Origin: Pseudisothecium myosuroides | Lineage: Eukaryota; Streptophyta; Bryopsida; Hypnales; Lembophyllaceae | DNA length: 64,000 nt | Assembly (NCBI GenBank): GCA_951799445.1 | Contig: OX637294.1 | Coordinates: 20,857,452-20,921,451 of the forward strand | Reading direction: 5' to 3' | Shown here: positions 47,951 to 59,195 of the stretch, piece by piece | Layout: every line of letters starts with the position of its first letter | How positions within the stretch are numbered: the stretch's first letter is position 1 | Notes under the pieces: model-generated | What the model was told of the DNA's origin: nothing | Databases searched by the model: none | Seen by the model: the letters and a program-made list of their open reading frames with translations, nothing else | Made by a program: the position numbers and the translations under genes

Positions 47951-50652
47951 TGTGATCTGCCACACACACCACACACCACCAAACTTTCCAGTCAGTGAAA
48001 GCTGAGTACGTTTTTTCTGTAATTCCGAACAAAACTTGAAGAGTGAATACTGTACGAAATGCATCCGTACTCTAACTCACTCCATAACCACGAACTCTGG
48101 ACTACCGCATATATGTATACTTCAGCATATGTGATGACCAATTGGCAACAGGGTAAGCACGTCATTCTTCCTTGTAGCTTCCCTGCAAGACAACACTGGC
48201 TGGACGGAGGCAGTGTAGCAAATCACAAGCACCCTTACAAAACAGAATGAATGCAAGAGACGAAGCATGCTACTGTAGCTAGATTGCTTTAACTAGTTCA
48301 GGAACTGCAAAGGAGCAGGATTCAATTGCTACGCACATGATGTGAACAATTCAAGCTACTCAACTTTTCATACCCATCGCAATGGTATAGCAGGATGAGG
48401 CAAAACAATGCAAAAATTCTATTCAAGAGGTGCATCATGTAGGTGAAGAAGATTGCAATTGCAAGGAGATTGAGCTTACAAGAAGCGGGGTTGAGGAGAA
48501 ACACAAACAAAAGAGATAGTTGTGGTGCCAATACTACACAAGGGAGGGGGGCCTTTGTGAAAGGGAGAGAGTGTGTGTTGGACTGTGGCTGGTCTGTTTT
48601 CTAACACTATGTTTTATACCCGACGGGCTATGCACAATGGATGCTTTCTGTCCTATCTTTTTTGCTGAATAGTAAGACGTGGCTTGATGTTAAATTTGCT
48701 TCCTTTGCCGTATGACGGAATATCCAAGTGTCTAACTCTACTTGACGGGCGGAATATTTGTTCGAAGATCCTTTGATACTACCGCATGTATCCTTGAAGA
48801 GTTGAATAGATGTGAGAGGAAATCCTTGACATTATTCACGGAAGATCTTTGGACTTGTTGACCATTTCTTCTTTGGATCTTTAACTCTTTTCAAAGCTTC
48901 TTAACCTGTATAGTATACAAATTCTAGTAACTTATTAAAAAAAAGATTTCCAAATGCATTTGGTATTTCGTAAATACTTGCCTTTGAATGTCTATGGATT
49001 TTAATATTAATTAATTTTTGAAGAAGAGGCAATTGAAGGAGATTGAACTTACAAGAAACACGGTCGAAGAGAAATGCAAATAGGAGAGATGGTCTTCTTA
49101 CACTCCAATACATAAAAGAAGGGAGGGGCTTGCTACTCTTCAAATTCCCTGAGAGGGACAATGTGTTGTATATAGTGTAGTTGATTTGTCTATCAATTAA
49201 ATTTTTTGTACATAAGCCATTATATACAATGGATTCTTTCCATCATGGCTTTCTTAAATAACAAAACTTGGATTGAGGTGGATTTTTTCTATCTTGAGTT
49301 TCTTGTATAGTAAAACCTGGGCATCGAAGTTAAATTTTTTCCTTCTTTGTGTGGGAATATCCATTTTCCAAAAGCTTGAGACTCTGACCCTAATAGAATA
49401 AGGAGACCATATATATTTATGAATATCCTTTGACACCCTTGTAGAGACTTGAAATTAACTCTTGAGATCTAAGTAGATATCAAAGGACATCCTTGATATC
49501 TTGTAGGAAGATCTTTGCACTTGTAGACCATTCCTTCCTTTAACTATTTGACTCTATTCAAAACTTATGAACCTTGAAAAGGTAGAATATATAGAATTTA
49601 GTTGCTTATTGATGACAAGATTTCCAAATATATATATTATTTCTTATTTTTTATTTTTTTTGTGCTACATTATTTTCCTTAATTTTTTTGGCAGTGTGAA
49701 AGAAAATTGAATTTGAAAACCTGACCCTTATCATTGTATTTTGCATTTTTAACCAATGGTGGAGGAGACCATTTTTCTCCCTTCAAATGCAAGGGACACC
49801 CCTCAACTTTTAATGTTCTCTCTACATAATCTATACATATTTTTTTAACCTTCATCCTGCATGCAATGTTGAGTCCTTGACAAAATCAATTTGACACACA
49901 TTTTTTTAGATCAAAATGAAATGGTTTGGTTGCAGACTTGTGAGTATTGAGTGAGCACATCAACTAAGTTACTAATAAAATTAAACCATGAATCCCATGA
50001 CCTAGTCCAAGGAAGTAAGCCAAAAAGAAGTTAGATTGAATTAACTCCTAAGTTTCCCGGAAGAGGGATATACCAACCTTTCCTCGGAATCTGGAGACAA
50101 AAAGGTTTCACGCCTTTATGCAATGTTATGTTTTAAGCTTCATACAAAAGCATTAAAATAGTATAAGAATTCCTTCCATATTTCCATAGATAATAAATTT
50201 CAAATAGTAATTGTGTTAAGGCTTATTTGTATTGCATAATAAAACTATTGGTGATTGTATTGGCAATTCTAATCATGTGGATATAATCTGGTTAGTTTAT
50301 CTATAATTTTTGAATATCAAGTACTCTTATTACATTTATCTTTTTAGTACTATTTCAAATGAAATATTGAAATATCAATAGAATTTTGGGAATCAGTTAA
50401 CTTATTTTGCCAATTTCACCTTGACCTAGCTACTTGTTGATTAATCAAAAACAACTTAGAATGACACAATATTCTATCTTTTGGATTTTACTATGAATAG
50501 CTACCATAATTCCTACTTAATTATTTTTTTATTTTTTTTTAAACTTTGGACCATTTAAAAGAATTAGCACACATTTTAGCATTTACTTTAACATTATGTG
50601 ACTAAATTACAAGTCCTCCTATTTATTACTACTTTTGTTTGGAAATAGTGTA

Positions 50653-50858
50653 CAATAGAACCTTTCTTAGTGTATACTCTCTTAGTACATAGTATACAGT
50701 AAAAAAAATTGTACTTTGAAGCATTTATTTGTAAACACTAGTTGGAAGCCCCATAGTAAGAGGCTACGTTAGCTAGAGTTCAATACTAAACCTCTCCAAT
50801 TGTGTAAACCTCTCTTAGTGCATAGTCTTGGCACTATGCACTAAGAGAGGTTCTAATG
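50653..50858. mobile_element. Pogo/mariner-type MITE in unit 2
   Basis: Ends CAATAGAACCTTTCTTAGTG / CACTAAGAGAGGTTCTAATG, a relative of 24560-24795, flanked by TA (50651-50652, 50859-50860). It interrupts a Stowaway-like MITE; the uninterrupted copy in unit 1 has TA at 38566-38567 at the same point. Inserted after the 12-kb duplication, or lost cleanly from unit 1. Confidence 0.88.
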
Positions 50859-51796
50859 TATATCCATTCTCAATGCAATCATGCTAACAATGTGCAGACT
50901 ATTTCCAAACAAAAGGAGTAATACACTTTTGTAAAGAACTGCAAATGAATGTTTATTCCGTGTTTTAAATTTTATATACAATAAAAAAGATATCAATTCC
51001 CTCCTCTTCCTTTCAAATAGGTTGGCTATATAAAATATGAATTTCAATAAATGAATGTAATGAAAATTGGTTAGAAATTATGTGAATTAATAAAGTTTTA
51101 GAAAAAAAACTTTTTGCTCTAAAAATTGTCCTATTCAATATTGTAGTGAAATGCTTTCAAGACACCTTTTATTGTGCTTCAATGCGGGGTTGCTACAAAC
51201 AAGCTTGTAAGTAGGAACCTACAATTTGCAAGCCTATAAGCCTATAATAATTATTTTATTTCATCTTATTTATTATTATTGTTCAACTTCAGAATAAACA
51301 AAGTGAGTTTGTGGCTTGTGACCATTGGTTAAGGAATGATCTTTTATGAAGACATTTTCAGGGGTCGAAATCACTTTTATAAGATTATTTAAGATTATTT
51401 AAAAAAGTCTAATTCCATAGGGAAGGAGCAAGTTCAAAAGAAATATTATTAAAAAAAATAGGTCGACTATTTTTGAAAAATAATGGTTACATCTATGTAC
51501 CTTAATCAAGTAAAATTCAAGTTATATAATATCAAAAATTTAATAGTTTAATTTTGATTAAAGTATCACATACACCCTAATAAATATCAAGATGTTTGTG
51601 CATGGTGGTATTTTGGGCTACTTTCATCAATATGTTGTTAGAAGGGTGGATAGAGAGTTCCTTTTTATACTGAAGTTCATTGCTCTTCACCAATTCTCAA
51701 AAGTTATGGGATATTTGAAGCTAGGTGGGAGCTTGATTGCTCAAAGAAAAAACCAATATTAATTGTAATCACATCTATACATCAAACTTGATTTAA

Positions 51797-52536
51797 TCCC
51801 TAAAGGACCAAGTTGCGTTTTTTGGCAACATAGCGATTTTGGGCAACTCACTACAAATGGAGTTTTTATTTTTTTTCTTTGAAAATTTTACGCAACATGT
51901 GCCCAAGGAGTAGCTTTGAAGTCCAACAATTTTCATAACTTTTGACTACATAGATAAAAAGTTATTGCATGATATGTGATTTTCTTTGAACTTTAGGCAG
52001 CCCGGGCAGCTCTGAAATTTTCTTTAAAAATGACTTTTAAAAAAAAAAAGTTGAAATTGATTTTTTAGATTTATATATACATGGGAAGCTTTGAATCATT
52101 CAATTTCGATCAATGAGTCAAAAGTTATGAGGAGTTTAAGTTTGCAGGTAGTTATGGTTTTCAAAGACTCCGTGCCTACCCGCAAACTTAAACTCCTCAT
52201 AACTTTTGACTCATTGATCGAAATTGAATGATTTAAAGCTTCCCACGCTTATATAAATCTAAAGAACCAATTTCAAATTTTTTATTTTTTTTAAATGTCA
52301 TTTTTAAAGAAAATTTCAGAGTTGCCTGGGCTACCCAAAGTTCAAAGAAAATCATATATCATGCAATAACTTTTTATCTATGTAGTCAAAAGTTATGAAA
52401 ATTGTTGGGCCATAAAGCTACTCCTCGGGCACATGTTGTGTAAAATTTTCAAAGAAAATAAAATAAAAACTCCATTTGTAGTGAACTGCCCAAAATCACT
52501 TTGTTGCCAAAAAAACGTAGCTTTTTCCTTCAGGGG
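51797..52536. mobile_element. TTAA-flanked 740-bp full-length hairpin element
   Basis: Left end TCCCTAAAGGACCAAG after TTAA (51793-51796), right end TTTTTCCTTCAGGGG before TTAA (52537-52540). Unit 1 has one TTAA at 40545-40548. The whole element is a near-perfect inverted repeat centred near 52165 (for example AGGAGTTTAAGTTTGCAGGT facing its inverse). The left arm is also found at 62452-62810. No coding capacity. A TTAA target with CCCT-type ends suggests piggyBac-type mobilisation. Confidence 0.88.
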
Positions 52537-53778
52537 TTAAGCATTGTAAATCAATTTTTTTTCAAAATGTGATCTAGAAATAAAATGAGGAAAATCAAGT
52601 TAATTTTTACTTGCAAATTTACTTATCAAATTTATTTTGTAATTTGAAGTTTGTGATAAATAGTTATGGACAAGAAAAAAAACAAAGTATGACAATGTTC
52701 TTCCCCACCTTCCAATGGACTTTGTCCATAACTTTTTATTGGAGGCTCCAAATCACAAACGGATTTTTGGAGATGAAAGTTAACTTAATTTATTACATTA
52801 TAAAGTAAATTATTCAATCATAAGAAGAATGAAAAGTGCAATATGATATTGCTATCCAGAAAATGTGGAAAAAAAATTTAGTAGTAGACAAGCAATAAGA
52901 AACAACGTAACAATTGATTATTAATAAAAAGCCTCTAGACAAAAAAATTGTTATTGTAGGGCTTCTACCAACCCAATCATATCCAGTTTAACATATGCAC
53001 ATTGCATATTTTATTGTCAAATTGAATCAATTTGCATTAATTTGAAGCTAATTTAGACTGAAGTGATGTTAGTGTGTAATTAAAGCATAGATTTGCCATT
53101 CTAGAGACATGTTATCCTTACTTTGTGCAATCAAATCTCTAAAGCAAGAATTATTTTCTTCATTGTGTTTTCTAATTTTGAATATAAACAACCTAAATTG
53201 GGGCTTTTCCTAGATGGATTTCAAGTAGGCTCCTACGGTCTCAATTTTCATCTTGATTTTTTGAAACATTTGTTTAAGATAAGAAAATATATTAGCTTTT
53301 GGAGAATATAATTTTTTTATTTAATTGGTGCCCAAGAGCAAAAGTGATACCACCCCAAGTCCAATATGGAGTTGTTCGAGCAACACAAAATATATTACAA
53401 AAAGTGAAGATAAAATTTGAATTTTTTTTCATAGAAAGCATTTTTGTCTACTAACATGATAAGATTTGATTCATTCAATTTGGACTAGTGATAAAAAAAG
53501 TTATAGACAATCTTGTTTTTTGGGCAATCTAAGCATCTTCTTGAAAAAAATAACATATATGATTCATTTTTTGAATGCAATTTTCAAAAATATTCAATTT
53601 TCTTTTGACAGGGTTTATGACAGGGAACAAATGACAAGAAACAATCTAGTTGCACACATTTTATTTTTTTTAATTGTAATTTTCCTAGACTTTCAACTCA
53701 TTTTTTCAACACAAAAAATTTTAAGTTCAATATTGATAGTGCGAAAATGTTAGGCTGAGAAAAAACACAATGCCTTAA

Positions 53779-54600
53779 CCCCTAAAGGACCAAGAGTCCC
53801 CTCAAGGGACTCTTAGGAATTCGGGTATATTCCTATGATTTCAATTTTTGGTGAAATTATTTGAAACTTTCTCATAAGATTAAAAAGCTTATTAGATTTG
53901 TGGGAATATAAGCTTTTTAAATTTTAATTGGTGTCCAAAATCCTACAACTTATTTTTTTTCTACATTTGAAGCTTTGATTCATTCCATGTGGATTAGTGG
54001 TGTAAAAGTTATGAACAAACTTGTTTTGTGGGCAATCTAAGCATCTTCATGAAAAAATAAGTTATAGGATTATTTTTTGAATGCAATTTTTATAGTTTTT
54101 CCAAAAAAAATTGTTTGACAATGTTAATTTACTTGCTAGAAAAATCTCACAATTGAGATTATTGTGTTTCAATCCCATCTTAGAGTTTCTTTTTATTTAA
54201 TTTTTCTTTCAATCTTAGACCTACTTATTTAAAATAATTTTTTAAAGAATGATAATCAAATTTTTTTGTTTTTAAAAAAAATACCTAGACTTTCAATTCA
54301 ATTCTTCAATACAATTTTTTATATATTTAAAGTCTACAATGCAAAAGATTTCCACAAATAGCACTTAAAATCATCTAAAATTGCAAGCCAACGTTCAAAT
54401 TTTTTTTCCAACTTTGAATGCTAATATCTTCCAATTTGTATAGTCAAACTTTATGAATGGTCTACAATATCACTTCAAACAAGTAAAGTACAAGATCCTA
54501 TGGGTATATCCTTTTTTGGAGGGGGAGGGAGGTGAATGCAACAAAAAAGGCAATTTGGAGTAGTTTTTGACATGGAAAAATGGCCTTGGTCCTTTAGAAG
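53779..54600. mobile_element. TTAA-flanked piggyBac-like element, unit 2 only
   Basis: Left end CCCCTAAAGGACCAAGAG after TTAA (53775-53778), right end GGCCTTGGTCCTTTAGAAG before TTAA (54601-54604). Unit 1 has the single site GCCTTAAAATC (TTAA 41859-41862). A 9-bp perfect stem AAGAGTCCC/GGGACTCTT lies just inside the left end. No transposase is seen in 822 bp. Confidence 0.87.
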
Positions 54601-56995
54601 TTAAAATCTAGTTAGACAAGGTAAAAGAATTAGGTTTTCTTCATTTCAAACGCAAATATCTTACAATCCACATAGTCAAAGTTCTAAAATTTTTTTGACA
54701 TATTCTCATACTAGTCTAGTGTAAGATCTTACGATAAAATATGCAAAAACAAATTTCTAAATTTTCTGCACTTTCCTATAGAAATGGCAAATTTGAGTGG
54801 AAACTGATGAAAGAAAGGGCCTTGGGACAAAATGAGGTTAAATTATAAGGGTTCAATCAGGTTTGAAGTATTGCTATGAAAACTAGTGTAATGGACATGA
54901 CTATGAGTAGTTGAGCTCTTTTATGTCCTTATTTGAATATTCAACATAGATTGTTGTGCCTCTTACCTCCTCACTTCTATAAAGAACTTATTTCTCACCT
55001 AAAATCTAGCACTAAGGGTTTGGTAAAGATGTGTGAGGTACACATGGTTAAAGCAACTTTCCTAAATCTATATTAATTGACTTAAAAAAAATGTTGAAAT
55101 CTAGCAAATCAAAAATTAGATGTCAAAACTATTCTTAGAATTTAATTAATTTTTTGCCAATGAGGTGTCAAACCTACTTTTTGCTTAAAGTAATGAATTT
55201 TTTACTGATTAAGTGATCCTATCTTGGTAGCCCTGTATTTGTAATATAGAAGGTTGTCATTTCCATTATGAGAGTGAAGCAATTTTGATGGAAAGCAGTC
55301 CTAAACACTTTTGTATACTAAAAATAATATATACAATTTTTTTAATGAATGATCAATATTTGAATTTTTTAATATGAAGAACATCAAATGTTTCGATCAA
55401 AGAAAGTGTAAGCATGAGTGTATACTTAAGAGTATCACAAGTATAATTTGAAGTAAACACAACAAAGTCATTAGATCCTTTTGTAATCATCCCCGTTCTA
55501 GCCTTTCATATATCTATGCAATGAATAATTATTTGGCAGATCCAAACTTTAAATTGCACCTTCAAATGTTTCTTTCATGGTTTTTAGTTTTTTTGTCAAT
55601 ATCCACCGTAATTTCCTAAGAACAATTGCCTTTGAAAATTTATCAATTTAAAAAAAAAAAAAAATTTTAGCGCTAGACTTCTTTTGAAATTTTCTATCAA
55701 CATTTGAGTAGTAATCAACTTTAGGATATCCAAAGAGATTGTCACTACAAGATAAAAGCATGGAGTAATTATATTATTTGTTGCTTTATTTTGAAATAGT
55801 GTAGGAACTAACTTAGTAGGAAGTACAACTAAATTATTTTTCAAAATAATGCTTACAAATAATGCATATCTCCTTAGAGTAGTTGCAACCTTCCTTATTC
55901 AAATTTTGAACATTCAATTTCAAAGCCTTCCTAAAGTATTGGAATCTTTCCTAATTCATAAGAAGTTTTAAAAGTTTAATACCATCACACATGGTATAAA
56001 TGAAGCAAATTTTACCACTTAGGAAATGGAAAGAATCAATTGAGAAATTAAGTTCCATTTTATGTTTTCAATGGTAAACTGTTAAAACTCTCTTGTGATT
56101 CATCATGTGACAAAATGAAGAAGATTGAACAAATTAAATCAAAGTATAAAACTTAATAGTTAATATAGGTTTCTTTGACTTGAGATTTGAATATTTGATT
56201 AAAATAATAGTGCAAGATATTTTTGTAGGATATAAAAAAGATTAAATTTTTTCATTAATTTTTTTCTTGGCTTTGCACTAGAATGGTAGTTTAGAGTGAT
56301 TTTGAAAAACTCACTCATAGAGAACTAAGCGCTAGATAACCAAAATGAACCAAATTGGTGGAGGTATTAATCAAAAATAGCAATTCATTAGTATGTTCTA
56401 AAAGTGCAATCCTAACTTTAATTGTACACAATATATGCATTCCACGATTGCCAAATTGGGTGTACAAACTTTTATTTTTCAAGGCACTAATTGTTGAATT
56501 TTTTTTTGAGGAGGATGTCATAGTATAATAAAGTATACAACTATTGGTAATAAGTAAATGATGAAGAAGAATTTTTTTCATGACGCTGATTTGAAATCTC
56601 ATATATTTTATGTTTTTTGTGAGCCACTCAGTCATCAACATTTGGCATGGCCACGTAAATCGGTACACCTCTCAAAAGTTAAGAAGGTCAAACTAAGAGT
56701 CAAAAGATAAAATGGTCAAATGGGTCAAAGTGTCAAACAATCATTTCAAAGATATGAAAGATATTCTCTCATATTTGTCCTAACTCAAATGTTCTCTTCA
56801 CGCTTCAACAAGAGCATTAAAGGATCTTTTCATTACATCATGCCTTGCATCACGCATACTTTGACTATCATCAATCAAGTGAACTTCCTTCCAATTAATC
56901 CCAACTTCTACTACAAGAAAACATTCACTTGGATGAAATGGAAACAAAGTTAGATGAAAATAGTTCTATTATGCTACAATTAAATCCAACAACGC

Positions 56996-57325
56996 TCAAT
57001 CATCCTCATCCTCAATCTTAACCTTGAAGAGAGTTTTCCTATTCACACCCAAGAAGTGGAAGGACTCATCATGCATAAGAAAGAACTCAAGGCTTTCATC
57101 ACCATCTAAAGCCACTCTCTGTATGGGGAGTCTTGAAGTAGTGCAGACCTTTCTCTTGCATTGTGAGTTGTGTAGTAGCAAAGACTCTCGCTCTTGTGCA
57201 CGTTTCTTCTCCAGCCTGCTTTGCTTCTGTAAGCGCCTCTTCGTCTCAACCGACAAGCCCGCCGACAAGCTCTTTGCACTTTGCATTATTGGGTTTAGCT
57301 TGAATTGTTGTATGTATTGGGTCAT
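56996..57325 (-). CDS. Hypothetical acidic-tailed protein, open only in unit 2
   Basis: A 109-residue minus-strand frame, unrecognised. It has a basic middle (KRRLQKQSRLEKKRAQERES) and an acidic end (KVKIEDEDD). The composition looks more protein-like than most frames here. It lies about 500 bp upstream of the type B gene in divergent orientation, so the two could share a promoter region if both are real. The unit-1 copy is frame-shifted. It may equally be a captured gene fragment or chance. Confidence 0.3.
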   Translation of the reverse strand: MTQYIQQFKLNPIMQSAKSLSAGLSVETKRRLQKQSRLEKKRAQERESLLLHNSQCKRKVCTTSRLPIQRVALDGDESLEFFLMHDESFHFLGVNRKTLFKVKIEDEDD

Positions 57326-57838
57326 TGATATAAAAGTTGGGTAGTTTAAATCATGTTTGTGCGTGCATTGGAAATTGAGATAGCTAGTCCTCTACTTAAT
57401 TTGGAGTTCGGGAAAGTCTAAGAAATGCAGGCTTCGCTCTCTGACTGGCTTGCGTTTTGTTGCTACTGCCGTGTCATTGGGTGGATCGATCGATCTGGTG
57501 CACTCTCTGAGTCCGTCGGGGCATGCTTGCAGACCCAGCTATATAGCTTGTTCTCTTGCGCAGCCAAGACTTAGAATTGAAATCAATCCTTGTTTTCATA
57601 ATTGTTATTTTGCAAATTATTTGGCCATCAGATATGCTGAGTGACTGACAGTGTGAGCGTGTGTGAAGAGTTCCATTCGTGATTATGGAGCCACTCTGAG
57701 TAGGCGATCGATTTTTAATTGTACTTCAAGTTTTCAAGTTTGGTTCGCAATTCCATGCGTGGATCGAATGAAATCGTTATTAATTATACTGACTGGAGAG
57801 TACGTGCGGTTGGCATGGATGGCAGATCACCGGCCATC

Positions 57839-58267
57839 ATGGTGCGGGTCGCGACGCTGTCCGTCTTGGGGCTCGCATTGCTGCTGGTCCTTCAGCTGCA
57901 GGGGACCGAGGCAGTTGGGCGAGGGCTGGGATCGTCCTGGTCGAACCCTCTGCCATCGTGCAGCCAAGTGCCGGGCGGCATCCCCGGGTGGGATTGTTAT
58001 GACCCGCCCACGCATCCTCTGCCGCCATGCGACTACCTGCACCAGGGCATCGGATTCGACTGCTCGGGATGGCCACCGGCAAGCCATGTGGCTGCGCCGG
58101 TGCCTCCAGCCACATCATCCTTGAAGAGCAGCGAGGCGCACGATGTGCAGCCGCAGCCGAGCTTGGGACATACAGCTCCGCCGGTGGTAGAGCTTCCGCC
58201 GTGCAGCCAAGTGCCGGGCGGCATCCCCGGCTGGGATTGCTGGCCGCCGGCGGACCCCTCGCACTAG
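57839..58267 (+). CDS. Secreted one-and-a-half-module cysteine-rich protein, type B copy 2
   Basis: Frame of 142 residues, intact. The start MVRVATLSVLGL matches the type A start; an in-frame Met at 57815 is an alternative. Signal peptide residues about 1-27 (hydrophobic 8-20, then GTEAVG). Module 1 has Cys 41, 53, 64 and 75 with the type A spacing, with GWDCYD, LPPCD and CSGWPP. After a Pro/Ser/His-rich linker, a half-module (LPPCSQVPGGIPGWDC, Cys 122 and 134) ends the protein at WPPADPSH. Leaving out the second half of module 2 is the main difference from type A. Strongly GC-rich against the AT-rich surroundings. Likely exported; function unknown. Confidence 0.7.
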   Translation: MVRVATLSVLGLALLLVLQLQGTEAVGRGLGSSWSNPLPSCSQVPGGIPGWDCYDPPTHPLPPCDYLHQGIGFDCSGWPPASHVAAPVPPATSSLKSSEAHDVQPQPSLGHTAPPVVELPPCSQVPGGIPGWDCWPPADPSH

Positions 58268-59195
58268 CACAGCGAGCAATCTCGCCATCGGATCGATCAC
58301 GCCTTCGGCATGGGCATTGGAACTAGCTACTTAGAGCGTGTAGCTAGCAACATGTTGTGCAGGCAGGCGGGGAGGCAGGATATACATAAACTTTGCTGGT
58401 TTGTAGCTTATAAATTTCAGCGTTGATACATTGCAGAGTGTCTTGAATTGGGTCTGGTTTCTCTCTGATTCCAAGCTAGCTAGTTTGCGTAATAGAGGGC
58501 AAGGTCAGCTCTTAGCTAGTTCAAATCGACCGGTGACTTCCGTCCTTCTAAGTGTGCATGCATGTACAGTCTTGGCCGGACGCGCTTGCTGGACTGGCGT
58601 CTTGATCTAATAATATGATTCCATTTGATTGAATCGATGTGCGTGTCTGGGTTATAAATCTGAGCATTTCATCTTTCACCATCTTTTGTGCCCTTGCAAG
58701 CTGCTGTTAACTTCTTAAATGTTTCCGAATATTATTATGACTTAATTTGAGTCGTATATTCTGCAACTGAAGAAAATTGGACAATACTTTGCAAGCAATC
58801 TCGCAACTTAAAATCAGCACTGGTTCCGTTAAATTCCCTCCATTCGCTCACAGTACATGGTGCGTGAGGAGATTTGCAACCCCTGGTCATCCGAGTCAAG
58901 TCAATTCTTTACAGCACTTCGTGGTTTAATTTCCCGAACGGCACACGATCGAGGCTCCTACACTAACATCTCCCATCCGATCAACACATATCTACATCTA
59001 TTCATTTTTTCTCGGTACGGTGCTGCCCGATTCTTGTGCCTTGTGCTTCTTCCTGCATGATTGTGGCTCAAAGAGAGGCTAATCCTGGTCCTGGGTAACA
59101 CATACAGTACTCAACATATTGCCTGCTTGTTGCCTATTAATTGTCGACACATGCATGCTCCAGTACGTCCATTCTTTCTTCTGATCCCAACGTTT

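Larger units (their letters stand above)
46618..59195. repeat. Tandem segmental duplication, unit 2 (~12.6 kb)
   Basis: Direct repeat of unit 1, abutting it. It carries mobile-element insertions at 50653-50858, 51797-52536 and 53779-54600, which are absent from unit 1. It also lacks several short unit-1 segments, for example about 130 bp corresponding to unit-1 positions near 41280-41410. The two copies are clearly diverged, so the event is not very recent. Confidence 0.9.

Noticed and set aside
57663..58124. 153-codon plus-strand open frame overlapping type B copy 2
   Set aside because: Shadow of the real B frame; the Cys-module frame is the one conserved between types A and B.
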